A stretch of DNA of 62,957 nucleotides, from NCBI GenBank assembly GCA_035560795.1, contig DATMYV010000030.1:1-62957 (forward strand), given 5' to 3'. Both the position numbers and the translations under genes were made by a program. The DNA comes from Longilinea sp035560795. GTDB taxonomy: Bacteria > Chloroflexota > Anaerolineae > Anaerolineales > Anaerolineaceae. The notes beneath the pieces were generated by a model, which saw nothing but the letters and a program-made list of their open reading frames with translations, did no database searches and was not told the DNA's origin. Positions 44,213 through 53,321 of the stretch are shown here, in pieces (positions within the stretch are counted from its first letter, which is position 1; each line of letters begins with the position of its first letter).

Positions 44213-45856
44213 ATGGACGAACCGGTTGAAGTTTCAAAGGATTTTCAAAATCTTGGCACGCGCCGGATAGCAAAACTGCGCGAAGCCAATTTTCCGGATG
44301 CCGATCCGATGGTACGGGCAGGCATTGCCAGCCAACAGCGCTCCCCCGACGCAGTGGATATTATGCTGGTCAATCCGCCCTCGCCAGATGGCGGCATCTG
44401 GATTCGCTCGCAGCACCGCGTTGGACGGCGTTCGCGTGAAAACATGGTATGGCCGCAGGTTTCACTGGCGCAAATGGCTGCCATCTTGCGCGACCAATAT
44501 ACCGTCAAGGTGGTAGATTGTATTGGTTCCAAGATTGATTGGAAAGAATTTGCAGCCTTATTGGTAAAGTATCAACCCAAGTATTACCTCACGCAGGTGA
44601 CTGCACCCACGCTGGAAAACGATATGTACGGCACTTTTCTGGCAAAGAACCGCGGTGCGAAAACCATGGCTTTTGGTACCCACGTCACCCCCATCCCGGT
44701 TGAAACGCTGCACAATTTTTCCACGCTCGATTTTGCGCTTTACGGAGAACCTGATCTGACCATCCGTGATTTGTTGGATCATTTCGAAGGCAAAACCGAC
44801 CAGCGTCCGCCAGAAATTCAACGCATGTTTGATAAAGAGATGGGCTACAAGCCTTCGATTGTGGACGGCAAGGTGGATATGCATGGCATCCGCGGCATTG
44901 TCTGGCGCGACGGCGATAAGATTGTCAAAAACATTCCGCGCCCGTTCATCGCCGACCTGGACGATTTGCCCATCCCGGCCCATGAGCTGTTACCGTTGCA
45001 AAGCTATAAGATGCCTATGATGAAAGGTCCTTTCACTTTCATCGTCACCGGACGCGGCTGCACGGCTGGCTGCACCTACTGCATCAAACATGTGTCGTAC
45101 CAATACAGCGTGCGCCTGCGCTCGCCGGCGAAAATCGTCGAAGAGCTGTGGGTGCTCAACAAGTTGGGCATTCACAACATTCACATGTATGCCGATCTGT
45201 TCACCGTCAGCCGCGAGCAGGTGGTTGAATTGTGCAAGTTAATCATCGATCAAGGCCTGAATATTAAATGGACTTGCAACAGCCGCGTGGATTACGTTGA
45301 TGAAGAGATGCTGACCTTGATGGCCAAAGCCGGTTGCTGGTTCATCTCATGGGGTATCGAGAGCGGCAACGAACAGATCCTCAAGCACGCCCGTAAAGGC
45401 ACCTATCCTGAACGGGCACGACATTCACTGGCGCTTTCCAAGAAAGCCGGTATCAACAACTGGGGCTACTTTATCATTGGATTGCCTGGAGAGACCGAGC
45501 AAACCATCCGCCAGACGATTGATTTTGCCAAGGGGCTGCCGCTGGACATCGCCCTGTTCCATATTGCTGCTCCTTATCCTGGAACGCCTTTCTTCTTTGA
45601 GGTGGTGGAGAATAACTGGTTCCGCCCGGGCACGCGCTGGGAACAGGTGGACATGGATAAGGAAACGGTGCTTGATTACCCCGACCTGCCCGCTGAACGA
45701 TTGATGTACTGGCAGAAGCGCGCCTGGCGCGAATGGGCCTTGCGTCCCGGCCCTGCCATGACTTACCTAAAAATGCTGTTTTCCGATCCATCCACTTTCA
45801 CAAATGCGGTGAGCGTCGGTTTACAGCATCTCACCTGGCAGCTCGGCCAGAAATAA
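44213..45856 (+). CDS. B12-binding-domain radical SAM protein
   Basis: A 547-residue enzyme combining an N-terminal cobalamin-binding domain (about 50-185) with a radical SAM core. The iron-sulfur cluster ligands are Cys283, Cys287 and Cys290 (CTAGCTYC), followed by WGIESGNEQILKHARKG. BchE-like and methyl-transferring enzymes share this layout. In a glycan operon it may methylate or rearrange a sugar or lipid carrier, but no substrate can be named. GGAGG lies before the ATG, 38 nt after the GT2 gene. It is followed by a long inverted repeat. Confidence 0.88.
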   Translation: MDEPVEVSKDFQNLGTRRIAKLREANFPDADPMVRAGIASQQRSPDAVDIMLVNPPSPDGGIWIRSQHRVGRRSRENMVWPQVSLAQMAAILRDQYTVKVVDCIGSKIDWKEFAALLVKYQPKYYLTQVTAPTLENDMYGTFLAKNRGAKTMAFGTHVTPIPVETLHNFSTLDFALYGEPDLTIRDLLDHFEGKTDQRPPEIQRMFDKEMGYKPSIVDGKVDMHGIRGIVWRDGDKIVKNIPRPFIADLDDLPIPAHELLPLQSYKMPMMKGPFTFIVTGRGCTAGCTYCIKHVSYQYSVRLRSPAKIVEELWVLNKLGIHNIHMYADLFTVSREQVVELCKLIIDQGLNIKWTCNSRVDYVDEEMLTLMAKAGCWFISWGIESGNEQILKHARKGTYPERARHSLALSKKAGINNWGYFIIGLPGETEQTIRQTIDFAKGLPLDIALFHIAAPYPGTPFFFEVVENNWFRPGTRWEQVDMDKETVLDYPDLPAERLMYWQKRAWREWALRPGPAMTYLKMLFSDPSTFTNAVSVGLQHLTWQLGQK

Positions 45857-45863
45857 ACCAGCA

Positions 45864-45918
45864 AGGTTGATTGGAAAATCTCCTTGAACACTTCGGCAGG
45901 CTGTTTTCCAATCAACCT
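45864..45918 (+). repeat. 15-bp perfect inverted repeat after the radical SAM gene
   Basis: Arms 45864-45878 and 45904-45918 are exact complements with a 25-nt loop. No T tract follows, so it is not a standard terminator. It may protect the 3' end of the operon mRNA or mark a small mobile remnant. Confidence 0.6.
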
Positions 45919-45962
45919 GACTATTGTCAGATGAAGGGCGGTTCCTCGGGATCACCTTTTTG

Positions 45963-45980
45963 TATTAATCGCGATTAATA
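45963..45980. promoter_or_regulatory. 18-bp perfect palindrome, candidate operator
   Basis: TATTAATCGCGATTAATA is fully self-complementary and sits 3 bp before the methyltransferase start. It overlaps a TAATAT -10-like box (45976-45981). The central CG and symmetric AT arms look like an operator for a homodimeric repressor such as a LacI-type protein. Confidence 0.6.
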
Positions 45981-45983
45981 TGA

Positions 45984-46895
45984 ATGGCATCCAGACCCAT
46001 GGCAACGCAAGATTCATATAACGAATTGCTTCAAAAGCTCGTCGCAAATTGGAACGGTTTACCAGATAAACCGGATGAGACTCCCGAAACTACGCTGCGG
46101 GCATTATGGACATATGCCGCCCAGAAGAACGAGCATCAGGGCCAAATGGAAGGCGATTTTGCAACCCTAGAGCCAAATTCGATAGCCATACTGTCCAAAC
46201 TTGTTGACCAGCGCCTGGCTGGTACGCCGCTGGCTTATTTAACCGGCCGTCAGACCTACCTGGGCGTGGATTTTTTGGCTTCCCCGGATGCCATGATCCC
46301 GCGAAAAGAGACTGAACTCTTGGGGCAATCTGCGTTGGAGCGGGCAAAGTTGCTGGCCAGCGAACGTGGAAAATTACGGGGTATGGACCTCTGCACAGGC
46401 TCTGGAAATGTTGTCCTGGCGCTATTGCATTACATCCCGGAGTATCAGGCTGTGGCAGCGGATATTTCAACAAACGCAGTCGGATTGGCCGAACGGAATG
46501 CCAGGATGCTGGGTCTGGAAAAGCGGGTCAATTTTTTCGCCGGCGACCTTTTTGAACCCTTTGCTGGGGCCGATTTTGAGCATGCTTTTGACCTGATCAC
46601 CTGCAATCCGCCCTACATTGCTACGGCAAACGCCGAGAAAATGGCCTTCGAAATTTCGCAGTTTGAGCCGCGTGAAGCATTTGACGGCGGCCCATTTGGC
46701 GTAAAGGTCATCATGCGCCTGATCCGCGAGTCCCCGCGCTTCTTGAAACCAGCCTCCTGGCTTGTTTTCGAGGTCGGCCTGGGACAGGGAGAAGGTCTGC
46801 AACGAATTATTGAAAAATCCGCCGATTTCCAAAAAGTTGAAAACCGGACTGGAGATAATGGTCAAATTCGAGTGCTCTTAGCACAATCTCTTTGA
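45984..46895 (+). CDS. HemK/PrmC-like SAM-dependent methyltransferase
   Basis: Class I methyltransferase, 303 residues, with the SAM-binding loop DLCTGSGN (135-142) and the N-P-P-Y motif (208-211) of enzymes that methylate amide or amine nitrogen. The TPLAYLTGRQTYLG segment at 81-94 and PRKETE are PrmC-like. Context argues against release-factor methylation as its main role: it begins an acyl-ligase/ACP cassette and follows an 18-bp palindrome. No clear ribosome site precedes ATG at 45984; ATG at 45999 is the alternative if the -10 box is used. Confidence 0.82.
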   Translation: MASRPMATQDSYNELLQKLVANWNGLPDKPDETPETTLRALWTYAAQKNEHQGQMEGDFATLEPNSIAILSKLVDQRLAGTPLAYLTGRQTYLGVDFLASPDAMIPRKETELLGQSALERAKLLASERGKLRGMDLCTGSGNVVLALLHYIPEYQAVAADISTNAVGLAERNARMLGLEKRVNFFAGDLFEPFAGADFEHAFDLITCNPPYIATANAEKMAFEISQFEPREAFDGGPFGVKVIMRLIRESPRFLKPASWLVFEVGLGQGEGLQRIIEKSADFQKVENRTGDNGQIRVLLAQSL

Positions 46896-46945
46896 TTTTC
46901 ACGAATTAGGACAGTCGCCCTGGCGGACTGGAAAAGACAAAAGCT

Positions 46946-48481
46946 ATGCTCGTACAAGAGTTCTTAGAGCGAAGTGCATTGCGAACCCCCGATAAAGTTG
47001 CATTGGTTTGCGACGGTAAACGATTTACGTATGCCCAAATTGAAAAAAGCGCCAATCGAATTGCGAATTTTTTGACCAACAAGGGATTGAAGCGGGGAGA
47101 TCGCGTTGTAGTTTATCTTCCCAATTGTGAAGAAGCGATCAGCAGTTTATTTGGGATCCTAAAAGCAGGCGGGGTTTTTGTCATGCTTAATCCGACCACC
47201 AAATATGACAAGGTCGTTCAAATCCTGAATAATTGCCAGGCCAGCGCAATCATTGCCTTAGAAAAGGATCTCGAATTTTTTAAGCGTGTCCGGGTGGACG
47301 TGTTTTCAATTTTGGCCATGATCCAGGTTGATCATTTGAATAAGGTCGCAAATTCTGAGGTGGTTGCCGGATTATCTGCCTATTCTGAAATCATGGCGTT
47401 CAGCGGTGAACAGCAACCGAAAAAAGTCAACATTGATTTGGATCTCGCCTGTCTTGTCTACACCTCGGGAAGCACCGGCGATTCAAAAGGTGTGATGTCG
47501 GACCACAGCAATGTTGACTTTGCCACCAGTTCAATCATTTCCTATCTGGAAAATACGGCTGAAGATATCGTCATCAACTGTTTGCCGCTATCGTTCGATT
47601 ATGGTCTTTACCAACTGTTAATGGTTTTCAAATTTGGCGGTACATTGATACTGGAAAAAGGTTTCGTTTTTCCAGCCGCGATCTTAAGCCAAATTCACGC
47701 CGAACGTGTCACCGGGTTTCCCGGAGTTCCTACCATATTTGCTCTGTTGCTCCATCTGGATATCTCTCAATTTGATCTGTCCAGCCTGAGGTACATTACC
47801 AATACAGCCGCGGCGCTGCCGGTCAGCCACATATTGCAACTGCGCGATAAGTTCCCCGGGGTAAAGTTATTTTCAATGTACGGCCTGACTGAAACAAAGC
47901 GTACGCTCTACCTGCCCCCTGAGGAATTGAACAACCGGCCTGGGTCCGTCGGGATTGCGATTCCCGGAACCGAGGTCTGGCTGGAGGATGAAGCTGGCAC
48001 TCGCTTAGGAAACGGGCAAACCGGGGAACTGGTTGTGCGGGGACGGCATGTGATGCGCGGTTATTGGAATGCACCCGAGGCCAGTGCGGCCCGTTTCCGA
48101 CCGGGCAGCTTGCCCAACGAGCGGGTCTGCCATACCGGAGATCTGTTTCGATCGGATGAGGATGGGTTTTATTATTTTGTCTCGCGGAAGGATGACATCA
48201 TTAAAACGCGCGGCGAGAAAGTTTCTCCAGTGGAACTGGAGCGGGTGCTGTATGGCATCAACGGAGTTGTTAAGGCGGCTGTGATTGGCGTTGAGGATGA
48301 TGTATTGGGGCAGGCCATTAAGGCAATTCTTGTCAGTCAAAACCCGTTATTGACGCAAAAAGACGTGCTCGGTTACCTCCGCAATCATGTTGAAGATTAC
48401 ATGGTGCCCAAATACGTTGAATTTGTCCCTGATTTACCGGTGAGCGAATCGGGAAAAATCCTGAAACGCGATCTGAAATAG
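46946..48481 (+). CDS. AMP-dependent acyl/aminoacyl ligase (first of two)
   Basis: ANL-superfamily adenylating enzyme, 511 residues, activating a carboxylic acid for transfer to a carrier protein or CoA. The P-loop TSGSTGDSKG (173-182), YGLTETKRT, the TGDLF hinge region and the C-terminal Lys in SGKILKRDLK are all present, so it should be active. The ACP gene is next. The substrate is not readable. Its AT content appears higher than that of the upstream glycan genes, which may mean separate origin. The ribosome site before the ATG is weak. Confidence 0.9.
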   Translation: MLVQEFLERSALRTPDKVALVCDGKRFTYAQIEKSANRIANFLTNKGLKRGDRVVVYLPNCEEAISSLFGILKAGGVFVMLNPTTKYDKVVQILNNCQASAIIALEKDLEFFKRVRVDVFSILAMIQVDHLNKVANSEVVAGLSAYSEIMAFSGEQQPKKVNIDLDLACLVYTSGSTGDSKGVMSDHSNVDFATSSIISYLENTAEDIVINCLPLSFDYGLYQLLMVFKFGGTLILEKGFVFPAAILSQIHAERVTGFPGVPTIFALLLHLDISQFDLSSLRYITNTAAALPVSHILQLRDKFPGVKLFSMYGLTETKRTLYLPPEELNNRPGSVGIAIPGTEVWLEDEAGTRLGNGQTGELVVRGRHVMRGYWNAPEASAARFRPGSLPNERVCHTGDLFRSDEDGFYYFVSRKDDIIKTRGEKVSPVELERVLYGINGVVKAAVIGVEDDVLGQAIKAILVSQNPLLTQKDVLGYLRNHVEDYMVPKYVEFVPDLPVSESGKILKRDLK

Positions 48482-48539
48482 TACTTTGGCCTTAAAATGG
48501 TCAATGAAGGTTTTAATTTACTTCTAAGGAGAGGAAACG

Positions 48540-48809
48540 ATGAGTTCAGTTGAAAATATGGTGCGGGATTATATCGTGCAAAATATTCTATTCAGCAGCA
48601 ATGGGTATCCTTACCAGGACGATACCTCATTTTTGGAAAATGGCATTATTGACTCGATGAATGTGCTGGAACTGGTCATGTTTGTAGAGCAAAAGTTCGG
48701 GGTAAAGGTGGAGGATGCCGAGATTGTTCCGGATAATTTTGACTCGATCATCAAATTATCCGCATTTATCCGGCGCAAACAAGAACTAACAACCGCATCA
48801 TCGTCTTGA
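48540..48809 (+). CDS. Acyl carrier protein
   Basis: An 89-residue carrier protein with the phosphopantetheine attachment Ser39 in FLENGIIDSMNVLELVMF. It resembles D-alanyl carrier or exopolysaccharide-associated ACPs (D-S-M/L after a short acidic helix) rather than fatty-acid AcpP, which has DSLDTVEL. A strong AGGAGAGGAAACG site precedes the ATG. Sitting between two AMP ligases, it is the likely receiver of the acyl group they activate. Confidence 0.92.
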   Translation: MSSVENMVRDYIVQNILFSSNGYPYQDDTSFLENGIIDSMNVLELVMFVEQKFGVKVEDAEIVPDNFDSIIKLSAFIRRKQELTTASSS

Positions 48810-48831
48810 TTTCATAAATTTAGGAGGGGAG

Positions 48832-50310
48832 ATGAACACCGCGGATTACCTGCTTGAAAATGGCAATCCGGATGATCTATTTTTACTGGGAGATCGATTC
48901 CGCTACAGCTATCATGAGTTGCAACAGGCCTGTGCTCGATTGTATGGCGAGCTGGCAAAGGTAGGGGTGTCCACCGGTGAACGCGTGGCCATTCTTGGGG
49001 GAAATTCGCTCTTTTGGGCGGCGGCGTATTTGGCGATACTAAAACATTCGGCAGTGGCAGTACCTTTTGCTCTTACCTTAACCCCGGATGACGCTGTTGG
49101 CTTACAAAACCTGGTTCATTGCAAAGCGATGTTTATCGAACGGCGCTTGCGTACAAAATATGGTGGTGCGCTGCCCGCCGACCTTGATCTGATTTTTGAA
49201 GATTGTTTGGACGTTCCTGGACCGTCTGAATGGCCTGCGCCCGAAAGCGCACTTGACTTGAACCAGGATGCGGCCTTGATGTTTACATCCGGCACCACTG
49301 CTCAACCGCACGCTGTCCGGGTGACACACCGCAACATCCAGGCAAATACCAATTCAATTATCGAATACCTGGAGCTGACCAGTGCCGACCGGATCATGGC
49401 CGTACTGCCTTTCTATTATTGTTTTGGCACGTCTCTCTTGCATACCCACCTGCGGGTGGGAGGCTCGCTGACCCTGGCAAATTCGTTCGTCTACCCGGAA
49501 CTGGTATTGGATTTGATGGAATCTGCAGAGTGTACAGGTTTCGCGGGGGTGCCTTCCACTTACCAGACGCTTTTACGCAATTCAAGTTTTCCTCGCCGCG
49601 AATTGAAAACACTTCGCAAGCTGCAGCAGGCCGGCGGTAAACTGCAAAACGTGCTGATTGAAGAATTGGTCACCTCGGTACCGCAAGCCCGCGTATTCAT
49701 CATGTACGGGCAAACCGAAGCCACGGCCAGGCTTTCTTATCTTCCTCCTGAAATGCTGGCGACTAAACTGGGCTCCATTGGCAAAGGCATTCCAGGTGTG
49801 ACACTACGCGTTTTGGATGATAACGGCTGCGCGGTCAGGCCGGGCGAAGTGGGTGAAATCTACGCAACAGGCGACAATATTTCGCCCGGATATTTGGACG
49901 ATACTGAAGCAAATGCACATAAATTTATGCACGGAATGCTTAAGACAGGCGACCTGGCCACTGTCGATGAGGATGGTTACATTTACATCGTCGACCGCAA
50001 AGCGGATTTTATTAAATCACACGGCTTTCGAATCTCCAGCCAGCAAATCGAATCGGTCATTCTTGAATTGAAAGGTGTGGTTGCAACCGCGGTGATCGGT
50101 GAACCGGATTTGTTGCGCGGCGAGGCCATTAAAGCCTTTGTGGTTTTACAGGAAGGCACTATATTGACGGCCGAAGAAATCATTACTCATTGCGGGCGGC
50201 GCGTGGCAAACTATATGGTGCCGCGGGATGTGGTCTTCATCAACAAATTGCCGTTGAATGCTCACGGTAAAGTGGTAAAAAATGAACTGCGCAATCTCTC
50301 GGCAGGGTAA
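48832..50310 (+). CDS. AMP-ligase paralogue with altered P-loop (second of two)
   Basis: ANL-superfamily protein of 492 residues, related to the first ligase. The P-loop reads TSGTTAQPHAV (152-162) where active enzymes have TSG-S/T-TG-x-PKG, so the Gly and Lys are lost. Other elements persist: YGQTEATARLSYLPP, the TGDLATVDEDGY hinge and the C-terminal Lys in HGKVVKNEL. It may be slow, act as a transferase half, or use an already activated substrate. AGGAGGGG precedes the ATG, 22 nt after the ACP gene. Confidence 0.87.
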   Translation: MNTADYLLENGNPDDLFLLGDRFRYSYHELQQACARLYGELAKVGVSTGERVAILGGNSLFWAAAYLAILKHSAVAVPFALTLTPDDAVGLQNLVHCKAMFIERRLRTKYGGALPADLDLIFEDCLDVPGPSEWPAPESALDLNQDAALMFTSGTTAQPHAVRVTHRNIQANTNSIIEYLELTSADRIMAVLPFYYCFGTSLLHTHLRVGGSLTLANSFVYPELVLDLMESAECTGFAGVPSTYQTLLRNSSFPRRELKTLRKLQQAGGKLQNVLIEELVTSVPQARVFIMYGQTEATARLSYLPPEMLATKLGSIGKGIPGVTLRVLDDNGCAVRPGEVGEIYATGDNISPGYLDDTEANAHKFMHGMLKTGDLATVDEDGYIYIVDRKADFIKSHGFRISSQQIESVILELKGVVATAVIGEPDLLRGEAIKAFVVLQEGTILTAEEIITHCGRRVANYMVPRDVVFINKLPLNAHGKVVKNELRNLSAG

Positions 50311-50325
50311 GCCAGGAGGCATTTG

Positions 50326-52308
50326 ATGTGCGGTATTACCGGTATTGTCAATATCAATCAGCCTGATCCAATCCGTGAAGAAACACTGCGGGGCATGTTG
50401 GGCATGCTGCGGCACCGCGGCCCGGATGAATTTGGCATTTATCACAGCGAGTGGGCTGGTTTAGGCAGTGCGCGACTGAGCATCATCGATTTGAGCGGGG
50501 GGCAGCAACCCATAGCCAACGAGGATGGCAGTTTGTGGATCGTCTACAATGGCGAGGTGTTCAACTACATCGAGCTGCGTCCAAAACTGGAAGCGCTGGG
50601 TCACCAATTCTCCACCCATACTGACACCGAAATCATTCTGCATTTATACGAGGAATATGGACCTGACTGCCTGAGCATGCTCAATGGGCAATTTGCCCTG
50701 GCCATCTGGGATGAGCGCGAGCGCAGCCTGTTTTTAGCGCGCGACCGCATGGGCATACGCCCTTTGTATTACACGATGAACGACGGCAAGTTCATTTTTG
50801 GCTCAGAGATCAAATCCATTCTCGCATATCCGGCGGTTAAGGCTGAAATTGATCCTGTGGCACTGGCCCAGGTGTTCACTTTTTGGAGCGCGCAACCACC
50901 GGCCAGCATATTTCGGGGCATCAAGGCCCTTCCGCCTGCGCATTATTTGCTCTTGAAGGACGGCCGCATTGAGGTAAAACCTTACTGGAAACTGGATTTA
51001 AGCCAGGAAATGGATGCTGATCAACCGCTGCAGCCTGTGTTGGATGAATTCAAAAGGCTGTTAATCGATGCCACACTCATCCGCCTGCGCGCTGATGTTC
51101 CGGTTGGGGCATACCTCTCAGGCGGATTAGATTCATCATTAACTACGGCAATCATCCGCAAATATGCTCAGAATCGGCTTGAAACTTTCTCTATTGCATT
51201 TTCGGATCCGCAATTCGACGAGAGCAGTTTCCAAATGCAAATGGCCAAAACGTTGGGTACCCACCATCACGTCGTCCAGGCCACCCATGAGGAAATTGGC
51301 CGCATTTTCCCGCAGGTGATCTGGCATGCCGAAACACCCATCCTGCGGACTGCGCCGGCGCCTATGTACCTGCTTTCGGGTTTGGTGCATGACCATCATA
51401 TGAAAGTGGTCATGACTGGCGAAGGCGCGGACGAGTTGTTGGGCGGGTATGACATCTTCAAGGAGATGCTGGTACGGCGTTTTTGGGCACGCGACCCCGA
51501 TTCGGAACGCCGCCCGATGCTGCTGACCCGCCTGTACCCGGATATCGGCGCATTGAGCGGTCCGGGCCGCGCTTACCTCAAAGCTTTCTTCAAGAAGGAT
51601 TTGGCGCAAACGGAGTCGCCCTTTTATTCTCACAGCATCCGTTGGAACAACGGGCAGCGTCTACTGCGCTTCTTACAACCGCAGCCGCTTGCCAGCCTGG
51701 TTGAACAAACGAATGCGGTGCCGCTGCCAGCTGGATTTGACCACTGGTCGCCCCTGGCGAAGGCGCAATACCTGGAAATGGTCACTTTCCTTTCGCCGTA
51801 CCTGCTGTCTTCACAGGGCGACCGCATGGGGATGGGGCATTCGGTGGAGGGGCGTTTTCCATTTCTTGATGTCCGTGTGGTTGAATTCTGCAACCATCTG
51901 CCGGCGCAATGGAAGATGTACGGTCTCACCGAAAAATGGCTGCTGAGGCAATTTGGCCGTGAATTATTGCCTGAAGAAATCTGGCGCCGCACCAAACGAC
52001 CCTACCGTGCGCCCATCCACCGCAGTTTTTTCAACGCAGACGCGCCGGATTATATCCAGCATTCATTTTCAACCGCGGCGCTGGAGGAAAGCGGCCTGTT
52101 CAACCCGATTGCCGTTCAGCAGTTGATGCGCAAAGCAGCCAGTGGCGCCGCCTTGAGCGAGGTGGATGATATGGCGGTGGCCGGCATTCTTTCCACCCAG
52201 CTGGTTCATGAACAATTTGTCCAGCATTTTTCCACCCGGTTAACCAGCCTGACTGCCGCTGACCGGGTCAAAGTCATTCATCGCACCACGGAGGTACGCC
52301 CGTCATGA
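50326..52308 (+). CDS. asnB: Glutamine-dependent asparagine-synthase-type amidotransferase
   Basis: A 660-residue enzyme. The N-terminal glutaminase uses Cys2 (MCGITGIVN), releasing ammonia that passes to the C-terminal ATP-pyrophosphatase domain with SGGLDSSLTTAI and GEGADELLGGYD. Classical AsnB makes asparagine, but enzymes of this type in exopolysaccharide clusters amidate other carboxylates. ATG at 50326 is the true start because Cys must be residue 2; a TTG immediately before it is ignored. AGGAGG lies 8 nt upstream. Its stop overlaps the NadE-like start by four bases. Confidence 0.93.
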   Translation: MCGITGIVNINQPDPIREETLRGMLGMLRHRGPDEFGIYHSEWAGLGSARLSIIDLSGGQQPIANEDGSLWIVYNGEVFNYIELRPKLEALGHQFSTHTDTEIILHLYEEYGPDCLSMLNGQFALAIWDERERSLFLARDRMGIRPLYYTMNDGKFIFGSEIKSILAYPAVKAEIDPVALAQVFTFWSAQPPASIFRGIKALPPAHYLLLKDGRIEVKPYWKLDLSQEMDADQPLQPVLDEFKRLLIDATLIRLRADVPVGAYLSGGLDSSLTTAIIRKYAQNRLETFSIAFSDPQFDESSFQMQMAKTLGTHHHVVQATHEEIGRIFPQVIWHAETPILRTAPAPMYLLSGLVHDHHMKVVMTGEGADELLGGYDIFKEMLVRRFWARDPDSERRPMLLTRLYPDIGALSGPGRAYLKAFFKKDLAQTESPFYSHSIRWNNGQRLLRFLQPQPLASLVEQTNAVPLPAGFDHWSPLAKAQYLEMVTFLSPYLLSSQGDRMGMGHSVEGRFPFLDVRVVEFCNHLPAQWKMYGLTEKWLLRQFGRELLPEEIWRRTKRPYRAPIHRSFFNADAPDYIQHSFSTAALEESGLFNPIAVQQLMRKAASGAALSEVDDMAVAGILSTQLVHEQFVQHFSTRLTSLTAADRVKVIHRTTEVRPS

Positions 52309-53291
52309 CCGAAACCATTCCTGTCGCTCTCTTCAACCGCCACTCACTGGAATTGGATGCAGCCTGCGAAGTGGAAAGGATTGTTCAATTCTTGCAGGAA
52401 AACGTCCAGCACAAACTGCACCGTCAGGGCGCCGTTTTGGGCATTTCAGGGGGCATCGACTCGTCCGTTGTAATGGCTTTGTGTGTACGCGCTTTTGGAG
52501 CGCAACGCGTGATTGGCATATTGCTGCCTGAGCGCGAATCCAGCCCGGAAAGCGCCAAATTGGCCCATTTGCTTGCTCACCAATTTAGTGTGCAGACTGT
52601 TACCGAAGATATCACGGCTGCTTTGGAGGGCGCCGGTTGTTACCGCCGACGCGACGAAGCGGTCAAAAGGGTTTTCCCTGATTTTGAGCCCGATTGGAAA
52701 TCGAAAATAACCCTGCCGGGAAACCTGTTGGCGGAAGATCGCTTGAACATCTTCTCGCTGACCGTGGTCAAACCGGATGGCAGTGAACAAACACAGCGCC
52801 TGCCGCTGCGCGAGTTTGCACAAATTGTGGCATCCTCCAATTTTAAACAGCGCGCGCGTATGTCCATGCTGTACTACCATGCCGAATTGCGCAACTATGC
52901 CGTAATTGGCACACCGAATAAAAATGAGCGCGATATGGGTTTCTTCGTTAAGTTCGGAGACGGCGGTGCAGATATCAATCCCATCGGGCATCTGTTCAAG
53001 ACGCAAGTCTTTCAACTCGCCCGTTTTCTGGATATCCCGGCAGAAATCCAGCAGCGTCCGCCAACCACTGATACGTATTCTGCTGGCAGTACCCAGGAAG
53101 AATTCTTCTACCGCATACCCTTTAATATCCTCGATTCTGTTTGGCTGGGTTACGAACGCGGCGTAAGCCGCTCCGAAATTGCTGCCGCCTTGGATCTGAC
53201 CGTGGATCAGGTGGCTCGCGTTATTGCAGATATTGAGCGCAAGCACCGCACCACTGAATATCTGCGGATGCACCCCATTAACCTGGATTAG
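52305..53291 (+). CDS. NadE-like ammonia-dependent amide ligase
   Basis: A 328-residue ATP-pyrophosphatase of the NAD synthetase family. The P-loop is SGGIDSS (48-54) and the NadE signature GTPNKNERDMGFFVKFGDGG with PIGHLFKTQVFQLARFL is clear. It lacks the nitrilase-type glutaminase domain, so it would need free ammonia or ammonia from the coupled AsnB-type protein. A longer insert at about 105-165 is unusual. It may be the cell's NAD synthetase or, from its place in the cassette, may amidate a cassette intermediate. Confidence 0.87.
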   Translation: MTETIPVALFNRHSLELDAACEVERIVQFLQENVQHKLHRQGAVLGISGGIDSSVVMALCVRAFGAQRVIGILLPERESSPESAKLAHLLAHQFSVQTVTEDITAALEGAGCYRRRDEAVKRVFPDFEPDWKSKITLPGNLLAEDRLNIFSLTVVKPDGSEQTQRLPLREFAQIVASSNFKQRARMSMLYYHAELRNYAVIGTPNKNERDMGFFVKFGDGGADINPIGHLFKTQVFQLARFLDIPAEIQQRPPTTDTYSAGSTQEEFFYRIPFNILDSVWLGYERGVSRSEIAAALDLTVDQVARVIADIERKHRTTEYLRMHPINLD

Positions 53292-53321
53292 TTGATCCGC
53301 CCTTGATGTCAGAACAGAAAG

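Noticed and set aside
45984..53291. Exosortase/PEP-CTERM system
   Set aside because: No exosortase gene and no protein with a C-terminal PEP motif was found, although part of the cassette resembles such clusters.
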